Of a stretch of 33,286 bases of DNA, positions 23,647-31,596 are shown piece after piece (position 1 is the first letter of the stretch; each line of letters opens with the position of its first letter). The position numbers and the translations under genes were made by a program. The stretch lies in contig JADCEF010000070.1 in the NCBI GenBank assembly GCA_020250445.1, positions 1 through 33,286 on the forward strand, given 5' to 3'. This stretch comes from Rhodobacter sp. GTDB taxonomy: Bacteria > Pseudomonadota > Alphaproteobacteria > Rhodobacterales > Rhodobacteraceae. Under the pieces are notes generated by a model. It saw nothing but the letters and a program-made list of their open reading frames with translations. It did no database searches and was not told the origin of the DNA.

Positions 23647-24434
23647 GGGCGGGAACCTTCCAGCCAGGCGCGGAAGGCGCCGGTTTCGGCCGGATTGCCT
23701 GCGACCACCTCGGGCGCGGCGGGGTAGCTTCCATCCAGTGCGGCAGCGCGGAAGGCAGCGAAGGCAGCTGCGCGGCGGTCGTGCAGGCGGGCATACTCGG
23801 CGGCGAAATCGGCATAGGCCCTGGCATGGCGGGGCATCCTTGCCGTCGTTTCGCCCAGCACATCGACGGCGAAGAGATACTGCACATCGCAGCGCCCGCC
23901 CGACCCCATCGAGATCACGGTCATCGCCGTGCGGCTTGAGATTGCGGCGGCAACAGGTTCGACGACCACCTCCATTTCGACCGCCACGGCACCGGCCTGC
24001 TCCAGATCGCAGACCTCGCGCCACAGGCGTTGCGCCTCTTCCAGCGTCTTGCCAAAGGCGCGAAAGCCTGTCAGCCGCGCCTTTTGCGGCACAAGGCCGA
24101 CATGGCCCACAGCCGGCACGCCTTCGCGCGCGAGGCCTTCGATGATCCGGGGGGACAGACAGCAGTAGATGCTATCTGCCCCTGCATCCAGCGCGTCGAA
24201 AGCGGCGCGCAGGGCCTGGTCGGTGTTGACATGGTGGCCATGGATCAGGCCAAAGCAGAAATGCGTGCCGGGTGCCGCAGCCCGGATCGCGGCGCGCTGG
24301 TCCAGCCGCCCCGAAACGATGATGTCGATCCCCGCCGCTTGGGCAGCATGCGCCTGGTCGGGGCCGGTCACGTTCAACTCGGTCAGCTGCCGGACACCCT
24401 TCAGCGCGCGGATATGGTGAACCTCCAGCTTCAT
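23643..24434 (-). CDS. PanB-like protein 2, metal ligands lost
   Basis: A 263-residue protein clearly homologous to its neighbour: shared AGIDIIVSG, AFDALDAGADSIYC, VGHVGLVPQKARLTGFRAFG, GSGGRCDVQYLFAVD and the same C-terminal arrangement (RHARAYADF). As in copy 1, the residues that bind Mg in PanB are replaced (IVSGR, CFGLI, IYCCLS), while the Glu of VEMEVV is kept. Two non-identical, side-by-side copies suggest an obligate heteromer or two successive reactions rather than recent gene dosage. It starts within the stop of the LacI gene (ATGA), so it is co-translated with the regulator. Confidence 0.78.
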   Translation of the reverse strand: MKLEVHHIRALKGVRQLTELNVTGPDQAHAAQAAGIDIIVSGRLDQRAAIRAAAPGTHFCFGLIHGHHVNTDQALRAAFDALDAGADSIYCCLSPRIIEGLAREGVPAVGHVGLVPQKARLTGFRAFGKTLEEAQRLWREVCDLEQAGAVAVEMEVVVEPVAAAISSRTAMTVISMGSGGRCDVQYLFAVDVLGETTARMPRHARAYADFAAEYARLHDRRAAAFAAFRAAALDGSYPAAPEVVAGNPAETGAFRAWLEGSRP

Positions 24435-25486
24435 GCCAGCCCCTTGGGCCGCATCGGGCTGTCGCTTTCGCGCAGGACCATCTCGCCGCGCACGAATTCC
24501 TGCGTGACGGCAGGATCGCCGCCCAGCCGCCCCAGGATCATCCGGCCAAGACGGATGCCCATCGCATCCAGGTCCAGCCGGAAGCTGGTCAGCGCGGGGC
24601 GGACATGGGCGGCAAGGGGCGTGTCGTCGCAGCCGATCAGCGCCACGTCCTGGCCGGGGGTCAGGCCAAGGCGCTTCAGCCCTTCCATCGCGGAAAGGGC
24701 GATCATGTCGTTCCCGCAGAAAAGCGCTGTCGGGTTCGCCCCGGTGGTGAAAAGCTGGGTCACGGCCTCTTCTCCGGTCCGGCGTGACAGGAAGCACTCG
24801 ATCTCCAGCGCCGGGTCATGGGGCAGGCCGGCCTCTGTCAGACCCTGCCGGTAGCCTTCGCGGCCATGCAGGCTGTAGGTGTAGCGGCAGGGGGTGGACA
24901 GAAAGGCAATCCGCTGGTGACCAAGCGCGGCCAGCCGGTGAACCGCCTCAAGCCCGACCCGGCGCTGGTCGCGGTCAATAAAGCCGTGGCTGTTGCGGCT
25001 GGTCTGGCCGATGGTGACAAAGGGAAAGCCCCGCTCCTCCAGCCAGTCGATCCGCTCATCCTCGGGGCGGGTCCGGGCAAAGATCAGGGCATCGGACCGC
25101 TGGCGTTCGACCACACGGCGGATCACGTCGTGCTCTGCCTCATAGTCGCGGGCCATGACGACCTGCAGGTCATAACCCTGGGCCGAAAGCGCCAGTTCCA
25201 GCCCGTCAAGGATGCCAAGGAAAAAGGGATCGACGAACCTGGTCCAGGGTTTCGAGACCATGAAGGTCACGGTGTCGGTCTGGTTCCGGCGCAGCATGGC
25301 TGCGGCGTAGGACGGGCGATAGCCCAGTTCCTCGGCCGCTGCCGCCACCTTGGCGCGGGTGGCGGCGTTCACGTCCGTGTAGCCGTTCAGTGCCCGGCTG
25401 ACCGTGCTGACCGAGACGCCCGCGCTTTCGGCCACCCGCCGGATGCCCGCCTTGCCTGCCGGTCCGTCCGCCACCCTGGCCGTCAT
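24431..25486 (-). CDS. LacI-family repressor
   Basis: A 351-residue regulator. The helix-turn-helix is IRRVAESAGVSVSTVSRALN (about 15-35), followed by a hinge helix and a sugar-binding periplasmic-type domain (FFLGILDGLELALSAQGYDL; FCGNDMIALSAMEGLKRLG). LacI proteins release operator DNA when a sugar binds. Two palindromes with a CAAAAACGTTTTTG core upstream of the operon are the obvious operators. The start at 25486 overlaps the alpha-glucosidase stop (ATGA), so the regulator sits inside the operon it should control and would be autoregulated. Confidence 0.93.
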   Translation of the reverse strand: MTARVADGPAGKAGIRRVAESAGVSVSTVSRALNGYTDVNAATRAKVAAAAEELGYRPSYAAAMLRRNQTDTVTFMVSKPWTRFVDPFFLGILDGLELALSAQGYDLQVVMARDYEAEHDVIRRVVERQRSDALIFARTRPEDERIDWLEERGFPFVTIGQTSRNSHGFIDRDQRRVGLEAVHRLAALGHQRIAFLSTPCRYTYSLHGREGYRQGLTEAGLPHDPALEIECFLSRRTGEEAVTQLFTTGANPTALFCGNDMIALSAMEGLKRLGLTPGQDVALIGCDDTPLAAHVRPALTSFRLDLDAMGIRLGRMILGRLGGDPAVTQEFVRGEMVLRESDSPMRPKGLA

Positions 25487-27075
25487 TCCGCCACCCGCCG
25501 GATCACATATCCATCGGGCGGAAGCTGGCCTGCCTGCACCTTGCCTGCAAGGGTTTCCCCGGTCGCAGCCAGGGGCAGTGGCGCAGGGCCGAAGTTGAAG
25601 GCGCACAGCAGCGTCTCTTCGGCGTGGGTCCGGCGAAAGACCAGATGGTCAGGCGCGGCCGAAACAACCTGAAACCCGCCCCGGCGCAGGGCCGGGGACT
25701 GGCGGCGCAGCGCCAGAAGGTTCCGGCAATGGGCCAGGATCGACTGCGGATCGCCCGCCTGCCGCGCAACCGACAGGTGGGCATGGGCGGCCTCGGCCGG
25801 AAGCCAGCCGTCGCGGGGGGAAAAGCCAAGGGCGGGGCCCGCATCGGTCCATGGCATCGGCGTGCGGGCGCCGTCGCGACCGCGGTGGTTGGGCCAGAAG
25901 CGGATCGCCTCGGGGTCCTGCAGGCGGTGGCGGGGAACGGGGCTGTGCGACAGGCCCAGCTCTTCGCCCTGATACAGGATCACGCTGCCGCGCAGCGACA
26001 GAAGCAGGGCCTGGAACAGGCGGATGCGGTCGGGGTTTCCTTCGGCCCCCCAGCGGCTGGCAACGCGCGTCACGTCATGGTTGGAAAAGGCCCAGGTCGG
26101 CCAGCTTTCGCCGGACCCGGCCTCGGTCACCGTTCTGGCGATCTTCGTGCCGTCGGGGCCGGGGCCGAGAAGTTCGAACGAATAGGCGGTATGGAGACGG
26201 CCGGCCGTGGTATATTCTGCCATCCGTTCGACCTGGTTGTCGCATGAGATTTCGGCAAGCAGCATCCGGTCTCCCGCCGCATCGGCCACGGCGCGCATCC
26301 GCGAAAGGAATGGCAGGTTTTCCGGGCGCGAACGGTCATAGACATGGGCCTGGCAGTAGTAGGGGTTGACGGGCAGCTCGTTGCGGCCTGCGGGCGGATT
26401 GTCGCGAAGCGCGGGGTCGTGCATGAAAAAGTTGGCCACGTCCAACCGCAGCCCGTCCACGCCCAGATCGAACCAGAACCGCATGATGTCAAGAATTTCG
26501 GCCTGCACGTCGGGGTTGTGCAGGTTCAGATCGGGCTGTTCGATCAGGAAGTTGTGCAGGTAATACTGCCGCCGCACCGGCGACCATTCCCAGGCGATCC
26601 CCCCGAAGCGGCCCAGCCAGTTGTTCGGCGGGCTGCCATCCGGCCTGGCATCGGCCCAGACATACCAGTCGGCCTTGGGGTTGTCGCGGCTGGACGCGCT
26701 TTCGACGAACCAGGGGTGCCGGTGCGAGGAATGGGAATAGATCTGGTCCAGCACGATCCGCAGGCCGCGCGCATGGGCGGCGGCGACCAGCACCCTGAAG
26801 TCCTGCAGCGAACCGAATCGCGGGTCGATGGCGCGGTAATCGGCCACATCGTAGCCGGAATCGAACATGGGCGACGGGAAGACCGGCGTCAGCCACAGCG
26901 CCTCGACCCCCAGATCGGCCAGGTAGTCAAGCCGCGCGGTCAGGCCGCGCAGGTCGCCCTCCCCGTCGCCATCCGCATCCATGAACGACCGCACATAGAC
27001 CTCATACAAAGCGGCGCCACGCCACCAGGCCTGATCGGAATGGCTGTCTGATGCGATACCCGGCGCGTCCTTCAC
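25483..27075 (-). CDS. Alpha-glucosidase, GH13 family
   Basis: A 530-residue cytoplasmic glycosidase (no signal peptide). The GH13 barrel has WWRGAALYEVYVRSFMDADG, the conserved DQIYSHSSHRHPWF region, the nucleophile Asp212 in GLRLDVANF, the acid Glu275 in LLAEIS and the stabiliser Asp334 in FSNHD, then a C-terminal beta domain. It releases glucose from a short alpha-glucoside after import. The start is GTG at 27075, supported by AAGGGA eight bases upstream (reverse strand, 27084-27089). It is the first gene of the leftward operon and the only clear glycosidase of the regulon, which points to an alpha-glucoside as the imported compound. Confidence 0.94.
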   Translation of the reverse strand: MKDAPGIASDSHSDQAWWRGAALYEVYVRSFMDADGDGEGDLRGLTARLDYLADLGVEALWLTPVFPSPMFDSGYDVADYRAIDPRFGSLQDFRVLVAAAHARGLRIVLDQIYSHSSHRHPWFVESASSRDNPKADWYVWADARPDGSPPNNWLGRFGGIAWEWSPVRRQYYLHNFLIEQPDLNLHNPDVQAEILDIMRFWFDLGVDGLRLDVANFFMHDPALRDNPPAGRNELPVNPYYCQAHVYDRSRPENLPFLSRMRAVADAAGDRMLLAEISCDNQVERMAEYTTAGRLHTAYSFELLGPGPDGTKIARTVTEAGSGESWPTWAFSNHDVTRVASRWGAEGNPDRIRLFQALLLSLRGSVILYQGEELGLSHSPVPRHRLQDPEAIRFWPNHRGRDGARTPMPWTDAGPALGFSPRDGWLPAEAAHAHLSVARQAGDPQSILAHCRNLLALRRQSPALRRGGFQVVSAAPDHLVFRRTHAEETLLCAFNFGPAPLPLAATGETLAGKVQAGQLPPDGYVIRRVAE

Positions 27076-27104
27076 GCTGCATGTCCCTTGCTGCCGTCAC
27101 GCAA

Positions 27105-27122
27105 TCCAAAAACGTTTTTGGA
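27105..27122. promoter_or_regulatory. LacI-type operator O1
   Basis: TCCAAAAACGTTTTTGGA is a perfect 18-bp palindrome with the central CG typical of LacI/GalR sites. It sits 30 bases upstream of the alpha-glucosidase start and beside a TTGACG (reverse strand, 27128-27133) that could be the leftward -35 box, so a bound repressor would cover the leftward core promoter. Confidence 0.85.
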
Positions 27123-27182
27123 CCTTGCGTCAAGAGGTGTGCCCAAGCCCTCTGCTGCGCAGGGTCACGTCAAATTTTCCAG

Positions 27183-27211
27183 TTGACAGACCGGCTTTCC
27201 GCAGCATCACT
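27183..27211 (+). promoter_or_regulatory. Candidate promoter of the rightward transporter operon
   Basis: TTGACA at 27183-27188 is a consensus -35 box. A 17-base spacer leads to ATCACT (27206-27211), a weak -10 match. Operator O2 starts 13 bases further on, a suitable roadblock position over the transcription start. Confidence 0.45.
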
Positions 27212-27223
27212 TGGGAAAAAACC

Positions 27224-27237
27224 CAAAAACGTTTTTG
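27224..27237. promoter_or_regulatory. LacI-type operator O2
   Basis: CAAAAACGTTTTTG is a perfect 14-bp palindrome, identical to the core of O1. It is centred 117 bp from O1 and 47 bp before the binding-protein ATG. The pair may allow looping by a tetrameric repressor or act separately on the two divergent promoters. GGGAGGA follows at 27268-27274 as ribosome binding site. Confidence 0.85.
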
Positions 27238-27277
27238 AACCGGGCCGGGCAAACCGACCCATCAACGGGAGGAAGAC

Positions 27278-28267
27278 ATGCACAGACTGACGACTGCCCT
27301 TCTGGGGGCAAGTGTTCTGGCCGTGGCCGCCGGGGCGGCGCTTGCGCAGGATGGCGGGAAATGGTGCTCGGGCGTGAACATCACGCTGTTTTCCGGTGGC
27401 CCGGCGGGCGGTGCCTTTAACGCGATCATCGACCGGGGCGCGACCCAGGCGGCGGCGGATACCGGCGCGAATGTGTCGATCATCTACAGCGACTGGGACT
27501 TCGACAAGATGATCACCCAGCTGCGCGACGTGATCGGCCAGGCGCCGCAGGGAATTGCCATGATGGGCCACCCCGGCGATGCGGCGATCTTGCCCCTTGC
27601 CGAACAGGCCGCCGCAGCGGGCATCAAGATGATGTACATGAACGTCGACGTGCCGGAAGTGCGGGCCAAGACCGGCGCGGGCTATGTCGGCGCGAAACTG
27701 TACGAACAGGGCCGGGCCTTGGGCGAAGAGACGCTGCGCCAGGCGGGCGACAGGCTGAAGGCGGGCGACAAGGCCATCGTGATGAGCCGCTGGGAATCGG
27801 AAAACCGCGCCCAGAGAGAGCTTGGGCTGGTCGATGTGCTGACCGAGGCCGGGATCGAGGTTATCAGGCTGCAGGAGGCCGAGGGTGCCTCGGCCGACCA
27901 GATGCTGCAATTGCCGACGCTGACCGCGACGCTGCTTTCCAACCCCGAGGTCAAGCTTATCGGTTATCCGGGCGGGCCGTGGCTTTCGGCGGCACCCGCC
28001 TTCATGCAGGCGGTGGGCAAGGCACCCGAAGATATCATGGCCGTGGGCTTCGACCTGGGACAGGGCGTGATGACGGCTTTTGATCAGGGCTATGTGACGG
28101 TCACCGCCGACCAGCAGCCCTATCTGCAGGGCTATATGCCTGTCCTGTCGCTGTGCCAGCAGATTGTCTACAAGCTGGCACCGCTGAACGTGGACACTGG
28201 GGCAGGCTTTGTCACCAGGGAAACCTACAAGGATGTGGTCACGCTGGCCGAAGAGGGCATCCGCTGA
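27278..28267 (+). CDS. Periplasmic sugar-binding protein, CUT2-type ABC transporter
   Basis: A 329-residue exported protein with signal peptide (cleavage near ALA-QD, residue 23). The fold is that of ribose/galactose-binding proteins: a GGAFNAIIDRGATQAAADTG opening, MMGHPGDAAILPLAEQAAAA and MYMNVDVPEV, each a CUT2 landmark. It delivers a monosaccharide-like ligand or small glycoside to the permease encoded downstream. Two Cys (near residues 30 and 288) could pair in the periplasm. A perfect 7-bp hairpin follows the gene. The ligand cannot be named from sequence; the GH13 gene across the promoter suggests an alpha-glucoside. Confidence 0.92.
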   Translation: MHRLTTALLGASVLAVAAGAALAQDGGKWCSGVNITLFSGGPAGGAFNAIIDRGATQAAADTGANVSIIYSDWDFDKMITQLRDVIGQAPQGIAMMGHPGDAAILPLAEQAAAAGIKMMYMNVDVPEVRAKTGAGYVGAKLYEQGRALGEETLRQAGDRLKAGDKAIVMSRWESENRAQRELGLVDVLTEAGIEVIRLQEAEGASADQMLQLPTLTATLLSNPEVKLIGYPGGPWLSAAPAFMQAVGKAPEDIMAVGFDLGQGVMTAFDQGYVTVTADQQPYLQGYMPVLSLCQQIVYKLAPLNVDTGAGFVTRETYKDVVTLAEEGIR

Positions 28268-28276
28268 TCGCATCCC

Positions 28277-28297
28277 AAGGTCCGGGCGCGGGACCTT
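28277..28297 (+). terminator. Intercistronic hairpin after the binding-protein gene
   Basis: AAGGTCC (28277-28283), loop GGGCGCG, GGACCTT (28291-28297) form a perfect 7-bp stem in the 70-base gap before the ATPase gene. As with the other transporter at 7731, it likely protects the 3' end of the binding-protein mRNA or limits downstream transcription. Confidence 0.5.
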
Positions 28298-28337
28298 CCC
28301 CCGTGCCCGGCACCGTCACTGGTAAAGGACCACCCGT

Positions 28338-29141
28338 ATGGCACCTGCCGACATTGCCCCCGGGGCGCCCATCGTGGAACTGCGCAATATCGTCAAGCGC
28401 TTCGGCTCGGTCGAGGCGCTGTCGGGCGTGTCGCTGACGGTCCGCAAGGGTGAGGTGCTGGGGCTTCTGGGCGACAACGGGGCGGGGAAGTCCACCCTGG
28501 TCAAGACGCTGGCCGGGGTGCATGACCCCGATGGGGGCGAGGTTCTGGTCAAGGGCCGCCGCGTCAGCCCCTGGACGCCCCTTGCCGCGCGCAACGCAGG
28601 CATCGAGACAGTGTTCCAGGACCGTGCGCTTGCGCCCCAGCATTCCATCGTCACGAACATCTTCATGGGGCGCGAGATCACCAATGCGCTTGGCCTGATC
28701 CGCGTTCGCAAGCAAACCGACGAGGCCAACCGTCTGATGCGCGAGATCGGCTTCACGTCAAAGGTCTTCAACCCGGACTCGACCGTGGGTCACCTGTCGG
28801 GCGGGGAACGGCAGGGCGTGGCCATTGCCCGGGCGCTGTACAACAACGCCGATGTGATCGTGCTGGACGAACCCACGACCGCGCTGTCGCTGACCGAAAC
28901 GCAGAAGGTCTTCCGCTTTGTCAGGGCGGTCAAGGACAGCGGGCGGACGGTCGTCTTCATCGGCCACAACATCTATCATGTCTGGGACATTGCCGACCGT
29001 TTCTTCGTGATCGACCGCGGCAGAATGGCCTTCGAGGGCGACAAGGCCGCCTTCACCGGGGCAGACCACCTGATCGGGATGATGCAGCAGCTGGCCGAAA
29101 CCGGCCGGGCAGACACCGCGACCTTGCGCAAGTCGGCCTGA
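28338..29141 (+). CDS. CUT2-type ABC transporter ATPase, single domain
   Basis: A 267-residue ATPase with one nucleotide-binding domain: Walker A GDNGAGKST, signature LSGGERQGVAIARAL, Walker B VIVLDEP and switch His in VVFIGHNIYHVWDIADRF. Classical RbsA-type ATPases are fused double domains of about 500 residues; this short form would work as a homodimer and is known in FrcA-like transporters. It energises import through the next gene's permease. Confidence 0.92.
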   Translation: MAPADIAPGAPIVELRNIVKRFGSVEALSGVSLTVRKGEVLGLLGDNGAGKSTLVKTLAGVHDPDGGEVLVKGRRVSPWTPLAARNAGIETVFQDRALAPQHSIVTNIFMGREITNALGLIRVRKQTDEANRLMREIGFTSKVFNPDSTVGHLSGGERQGVAIARALYNNADVIVLDEPTTALSLTETQKVFRFVRAVKDSGRTVVFIGHNIYHVWDIADRFFVIDRGRMAFEGDKAAFTGADHLIGMMQQLAETGRADTATLRKSA

Positions 29142-29153
29142 AGGGGACAGCCG

Positions 29154-30179
29154 ATGACCACCGCCCCCGCCCAGACCGCCGCCGTCGACAAGCGCGGCAC
29201 GCCCGGCTTTTGGAGGATGTTCTACCGCCGGAACGGCCGTGCCCTGAACGCCTTTGTGACCTTCGTGCTTGTCTGGGCCTTTTTCGCCGCGAACAACCCG
29301 ACCCTTTTCCTGATCCCGGCCTACTACAATGCCTTTCTGTTCTCGGTCCCTGCGACGATCATCATGACGACGGCGCTGGTCTTTGTGATCGTGTCGGGCG
29401 AGCTGGACCTTGCCTTCCCCTCGGTCATCGGGGCGGCGGGGGGCCTGTTCATGACCCTTGTCATCTCGGGCGTGCCGATCCTTCCGGCGGCGGCGCTGAC
29501 CATGCTGGGGGGGGCCGCGCTCGGGACGGCCATCGGGGTGATCATCGTCTATGGCAAGATCAGCTCGCTGGTTGCCACGCTGGGCCTGAACTTCTTTATC
29601 GTGGGCATCGTGAACCTTCTGGCGCAGGGCAAGAACATCGAAAGCCGCGACAGCGTATCCACCTTTGGCTATGCCTTCTTCACCGGAAAATGGGACATCT
29701 TCGGCCTGCAGGTGCCGAACCACTTCCTGATCGCAGTGGTCTGGACTGTGCTGTGCTATGTGCTGTTCAGGTACCACCGCTTCGGCATCCGGGTTCAGAT
29801 GGTGGGCGACAACCCCGACAGCGCCCGCCAGATGGGCATCGATATCGACCGCATCCGTGTGGGTGTCTTTGTCTGGTCGGGTCTTGCGGCGGCCTTGTGC
29901 GGGGTGATCCTGGTTCAGACCGCGAACATGGTCTGGTTTCCCACCAGCGGGAAGGCTTATCTTCTGATTGCGCTGGCGGCACTTTTCGTCGGCGGCACGC
30001 CCACCTGGGGCGGGGTCGGCACGATCTGGGGGGCCTTCTTCGGCGCGCTGACGGTGACGCTGATTCCGTCCGGTGCCGTGGGTGCCGGTTTCGCGGGCTT
30101 CTGGACCGATTTCATCTTTGGCCTTGTCATTATCCTGACCATGGTCGCCCACCGCTTCGGAGGCGCGCGGGCAAGATGA
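29154..30179 (+). CDS. CUT2-type ABC transporter permease
   Basis: A 341-residue inner-membrane protein with eight to ten hydrophobic segments. CUT2 landmarks include VIVSGELDLAFPSVIGAAGG, GLNFFIVGIVNLLAQGKNIE and ALFVGGTPTWGGVGTIWGAF. It likely acts as a homodimer with the ATPase above. AAGGGGA precedes the ATG. The stop overlaps the next gene (ATGA), so transporter and catabolic enzymes form one unit. Confidence 0.92.
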   Translation: MTTAPAQTAAVDKRGTPGFWRMFYRRNGRALNAFVTFVLVWAFFAANNPTLFLIPAYYNAFLFSVPATIIMTTALVFVIVSGELDLAFPSVIGAAGGLFMTLVISGVPILPAAALTMLGGAALGTAIGVIIVYGKISSLVATLGLNFFIVGIVNLLAQGKNIESRDSVSTFGYAFFTGKWDIFGLQVPNHFLIAVVWTVLCYVLFRYHRFGIRVQMVGDNPDSARQMGIDIDRIRVGVFVWSGLAAALCGVILVQTANMVWFPTSGKAYLLIALAALFVGGTPTWGGVGTIWGAFFGALTVTLIPSGAVGAGFAGFWTDFIFGLVIILTMVAHRFGGARAR

Positions 30180-30898
30180 GGGTTGCAGTCGTAACCGGTG
30201 CCGCAGGCGATATCGGCGCAGCCACCGCCCGGGCCTTTGCAGATGCGGGGCATGCGCTGGTGCTGCTGGATCGCCACGCGGCCGTGCTGCCCCAAGGGGC
30301 CGGGGGGCTGGCGCTGTCCTGCGACCTTTCCGATCCGGCGGCGGTGGCCGCCACCTTTGCCGCCATCGCCGCCCGCTTCCCGCGCATCGATGCACTTGCC
30401 AACATCGCCGGGATCAACCACCGCGCCCCGGTCTGCGAGATGCGGATCGAGGACTGGGACCGCATGATGGACGTGAACGTGGGTGCCATGTTCCTGACCT
30501 GCAAGCATGCGATCCCGCTGATGACGGGCAAGGCCCCGGCCATCGTCAACATGGCGTCGATCTCGGGCCATGTCGCCAGCCCCGACTACCCCGCCTATGT
30601 GGCGACCAAGGCCGCAGTCGAAAGCTTTACCTGGGCGCTTTCCGGTGAGGTCGGCCCTGAGATCCGCGTGAACGCGGTCGCCCCCGGCTGGGTCGCGGCC
30701 GGGTTCACCCGCGCCGCGCTGAAGACGGGCGCGGACCCTGCCGCCCTGCAGGCCAGGGCGAAGGCCGCGCATCTTCTGGGCCGCATGGCGGAACCTTCCG
30801 AAGTGGCGGCGGCGATCGTCTGGCTGGCATCGCCCAAAGCCTCGTTCGTCACCGGCGAGACCCTGTTCGTCGATGGCGGGCTGATGCGGGTGCACTGA
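30176..30898 (+). CDS. Short-chain dehydrogenase 1 of the sugar regulon
   Basis: A 240-residue classical SDR: VTGAAGDIGAATARAFADAG, NIAGINHRAPV, catalytic Ser in MASISGHV, YVATK and VNAVAPGWVAAGF. The Asp in VLLDRH after the second strand favours NAD over NADP. It overlaps the permease gene and the next SDR gene (ATGA-type junctions). A likely role is oxidation of a sugar hydroxyl to a keto group, or the reverse after cleavage. The exact carbon is unknown. Confidence 0.9.
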   Translation: MRVAVVTGAAGDIGAATARAFADAGHALVLLDRHAAVLPQGAGGLALSCDLSDPAAVAATFAAIAARFPRIDALANIAGINHRAPVCEMRIEDWDRMMDVNVGAMFLTCKHAIPLMTGKAPAIVNMASISGHVASPDYPAYVATKAAVESFTWALSGEVGPEIRVNAVAPGWVAAGFTRAALKTGADPAALQARAKAAHLLGRMAEPSEVAAAIVWLASPKASFVTGETLFVDGGLMRVH

Positions 30899-31596
30899 TG
30901 GGAACCTGTGTTGTCACCGGATCGGCGGGGGACATCGGCGGGGCGACCTGCCGGGCCCTTAGGGCCGCGGGCCACCGCACCGTGGGGATTGACCTTGCCC
31001 CCTCACCCGAGGCTGATCTGTCCCTTACCCTTGACCTGATGGATGAAGATGCCCTGGCGCAGGCGATGGCGCAGGCCGGACCGCTGGACGGTCTGGCCTG
31101 CATCGCCGGAACCCATGCGATGGGCCGGGTCACCGACCAGCCGTGGGAAGACTTCCGCCGGGTACTGAGAGTGAATTCGGGCGGCACCATGCTTGCGATG
31201 AAACACGCCGCGCCGCATCTGCGGAACGGTGGCGCAATTGTCCTGATGGGCTCGGTCTCGGCCCATATCGCCACCGACGGGTCGGTTGCGTACCACACCT
31301 CCAAGGGCGCGGTGATCGGGCTGATGCGCGCCGCAAGTGGCGAGTTCGCGCCCCGGGGCATCCGGGTGAACGCGGTCAGCCCCGGCTGGGTCGACACCGG
31401 TTTCACCAACCGTGCGCTGGCCCTGTTGCCGGATGGCGAGGCGATCCGGGAACGCGCCAAGGCCGCGCATATCCTGAACCGCATGGCCCGGCCCGGGGAA
31501 GTGGCCGAAGCGATTGCCTTCCTTCTTTCAGACGCGGCCAGCTTCATCACCGGCGAAGAGCTGTTCGTCGATGGCGGCTTCATGAGGCGGAAATGA
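30898..31596 (+). CDS. Short-chain dehydrogenase 2 of the sugar regulon
   Basis: A 232-residue SDR clearly related to its neighbour: VTGSAGDIGGATCRALRAAG, catalytic Ser in MGSVSAHI, YHTSK, VNAVSPGWVDTGFTNRAL and FVDGGFMRR. The Asp of VGIDLA again suggests NAD. The two SDRs share the same C-terminal pattern (AKAAHxLxRMAxPxEVAxAI), so they probably arose by duplication and may form a heteromeric pair or act in sequence. It overlaps the P450 gene by four bases (ATGA). Confidence 0.9.
   Translation: MGTCVVTGSAGDIGGATCRALRAAGHRTVGIDLAPSPEADLSLTLDLMDEDALAQAMAQAGPLDGLACIAGTHAMGRVTDQPWEDFRRVLRVNSGGTMLAMKHAAPHLRNGGAIVLMGSVSAHIATDGSVAYHTSKGAVIGLMRAASGEFAPRGIRVNAVSPGWVDTGFTNRALALLPDGEAIRERAKAAHILNRMARPGEVAEAIAFLLSDAASFITGEELFVDGGFMRRK

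Noticed and set aside
22849-24434. Pantothenate biosynthesis (panB) as the role of the tandem genes
   Set aside because: Metal ligands are missing in both, and there is no panC or panE nearby; the context is sugar catabolism.
28758-30395. A 545-residue minus-strand frame across the CUT2 ATPase and permease genes
   Set aside because: Antisense shadow: highly charged, Arg/Asp/His-rich translation and no family motif, while the plus strand has clear ABC genes.
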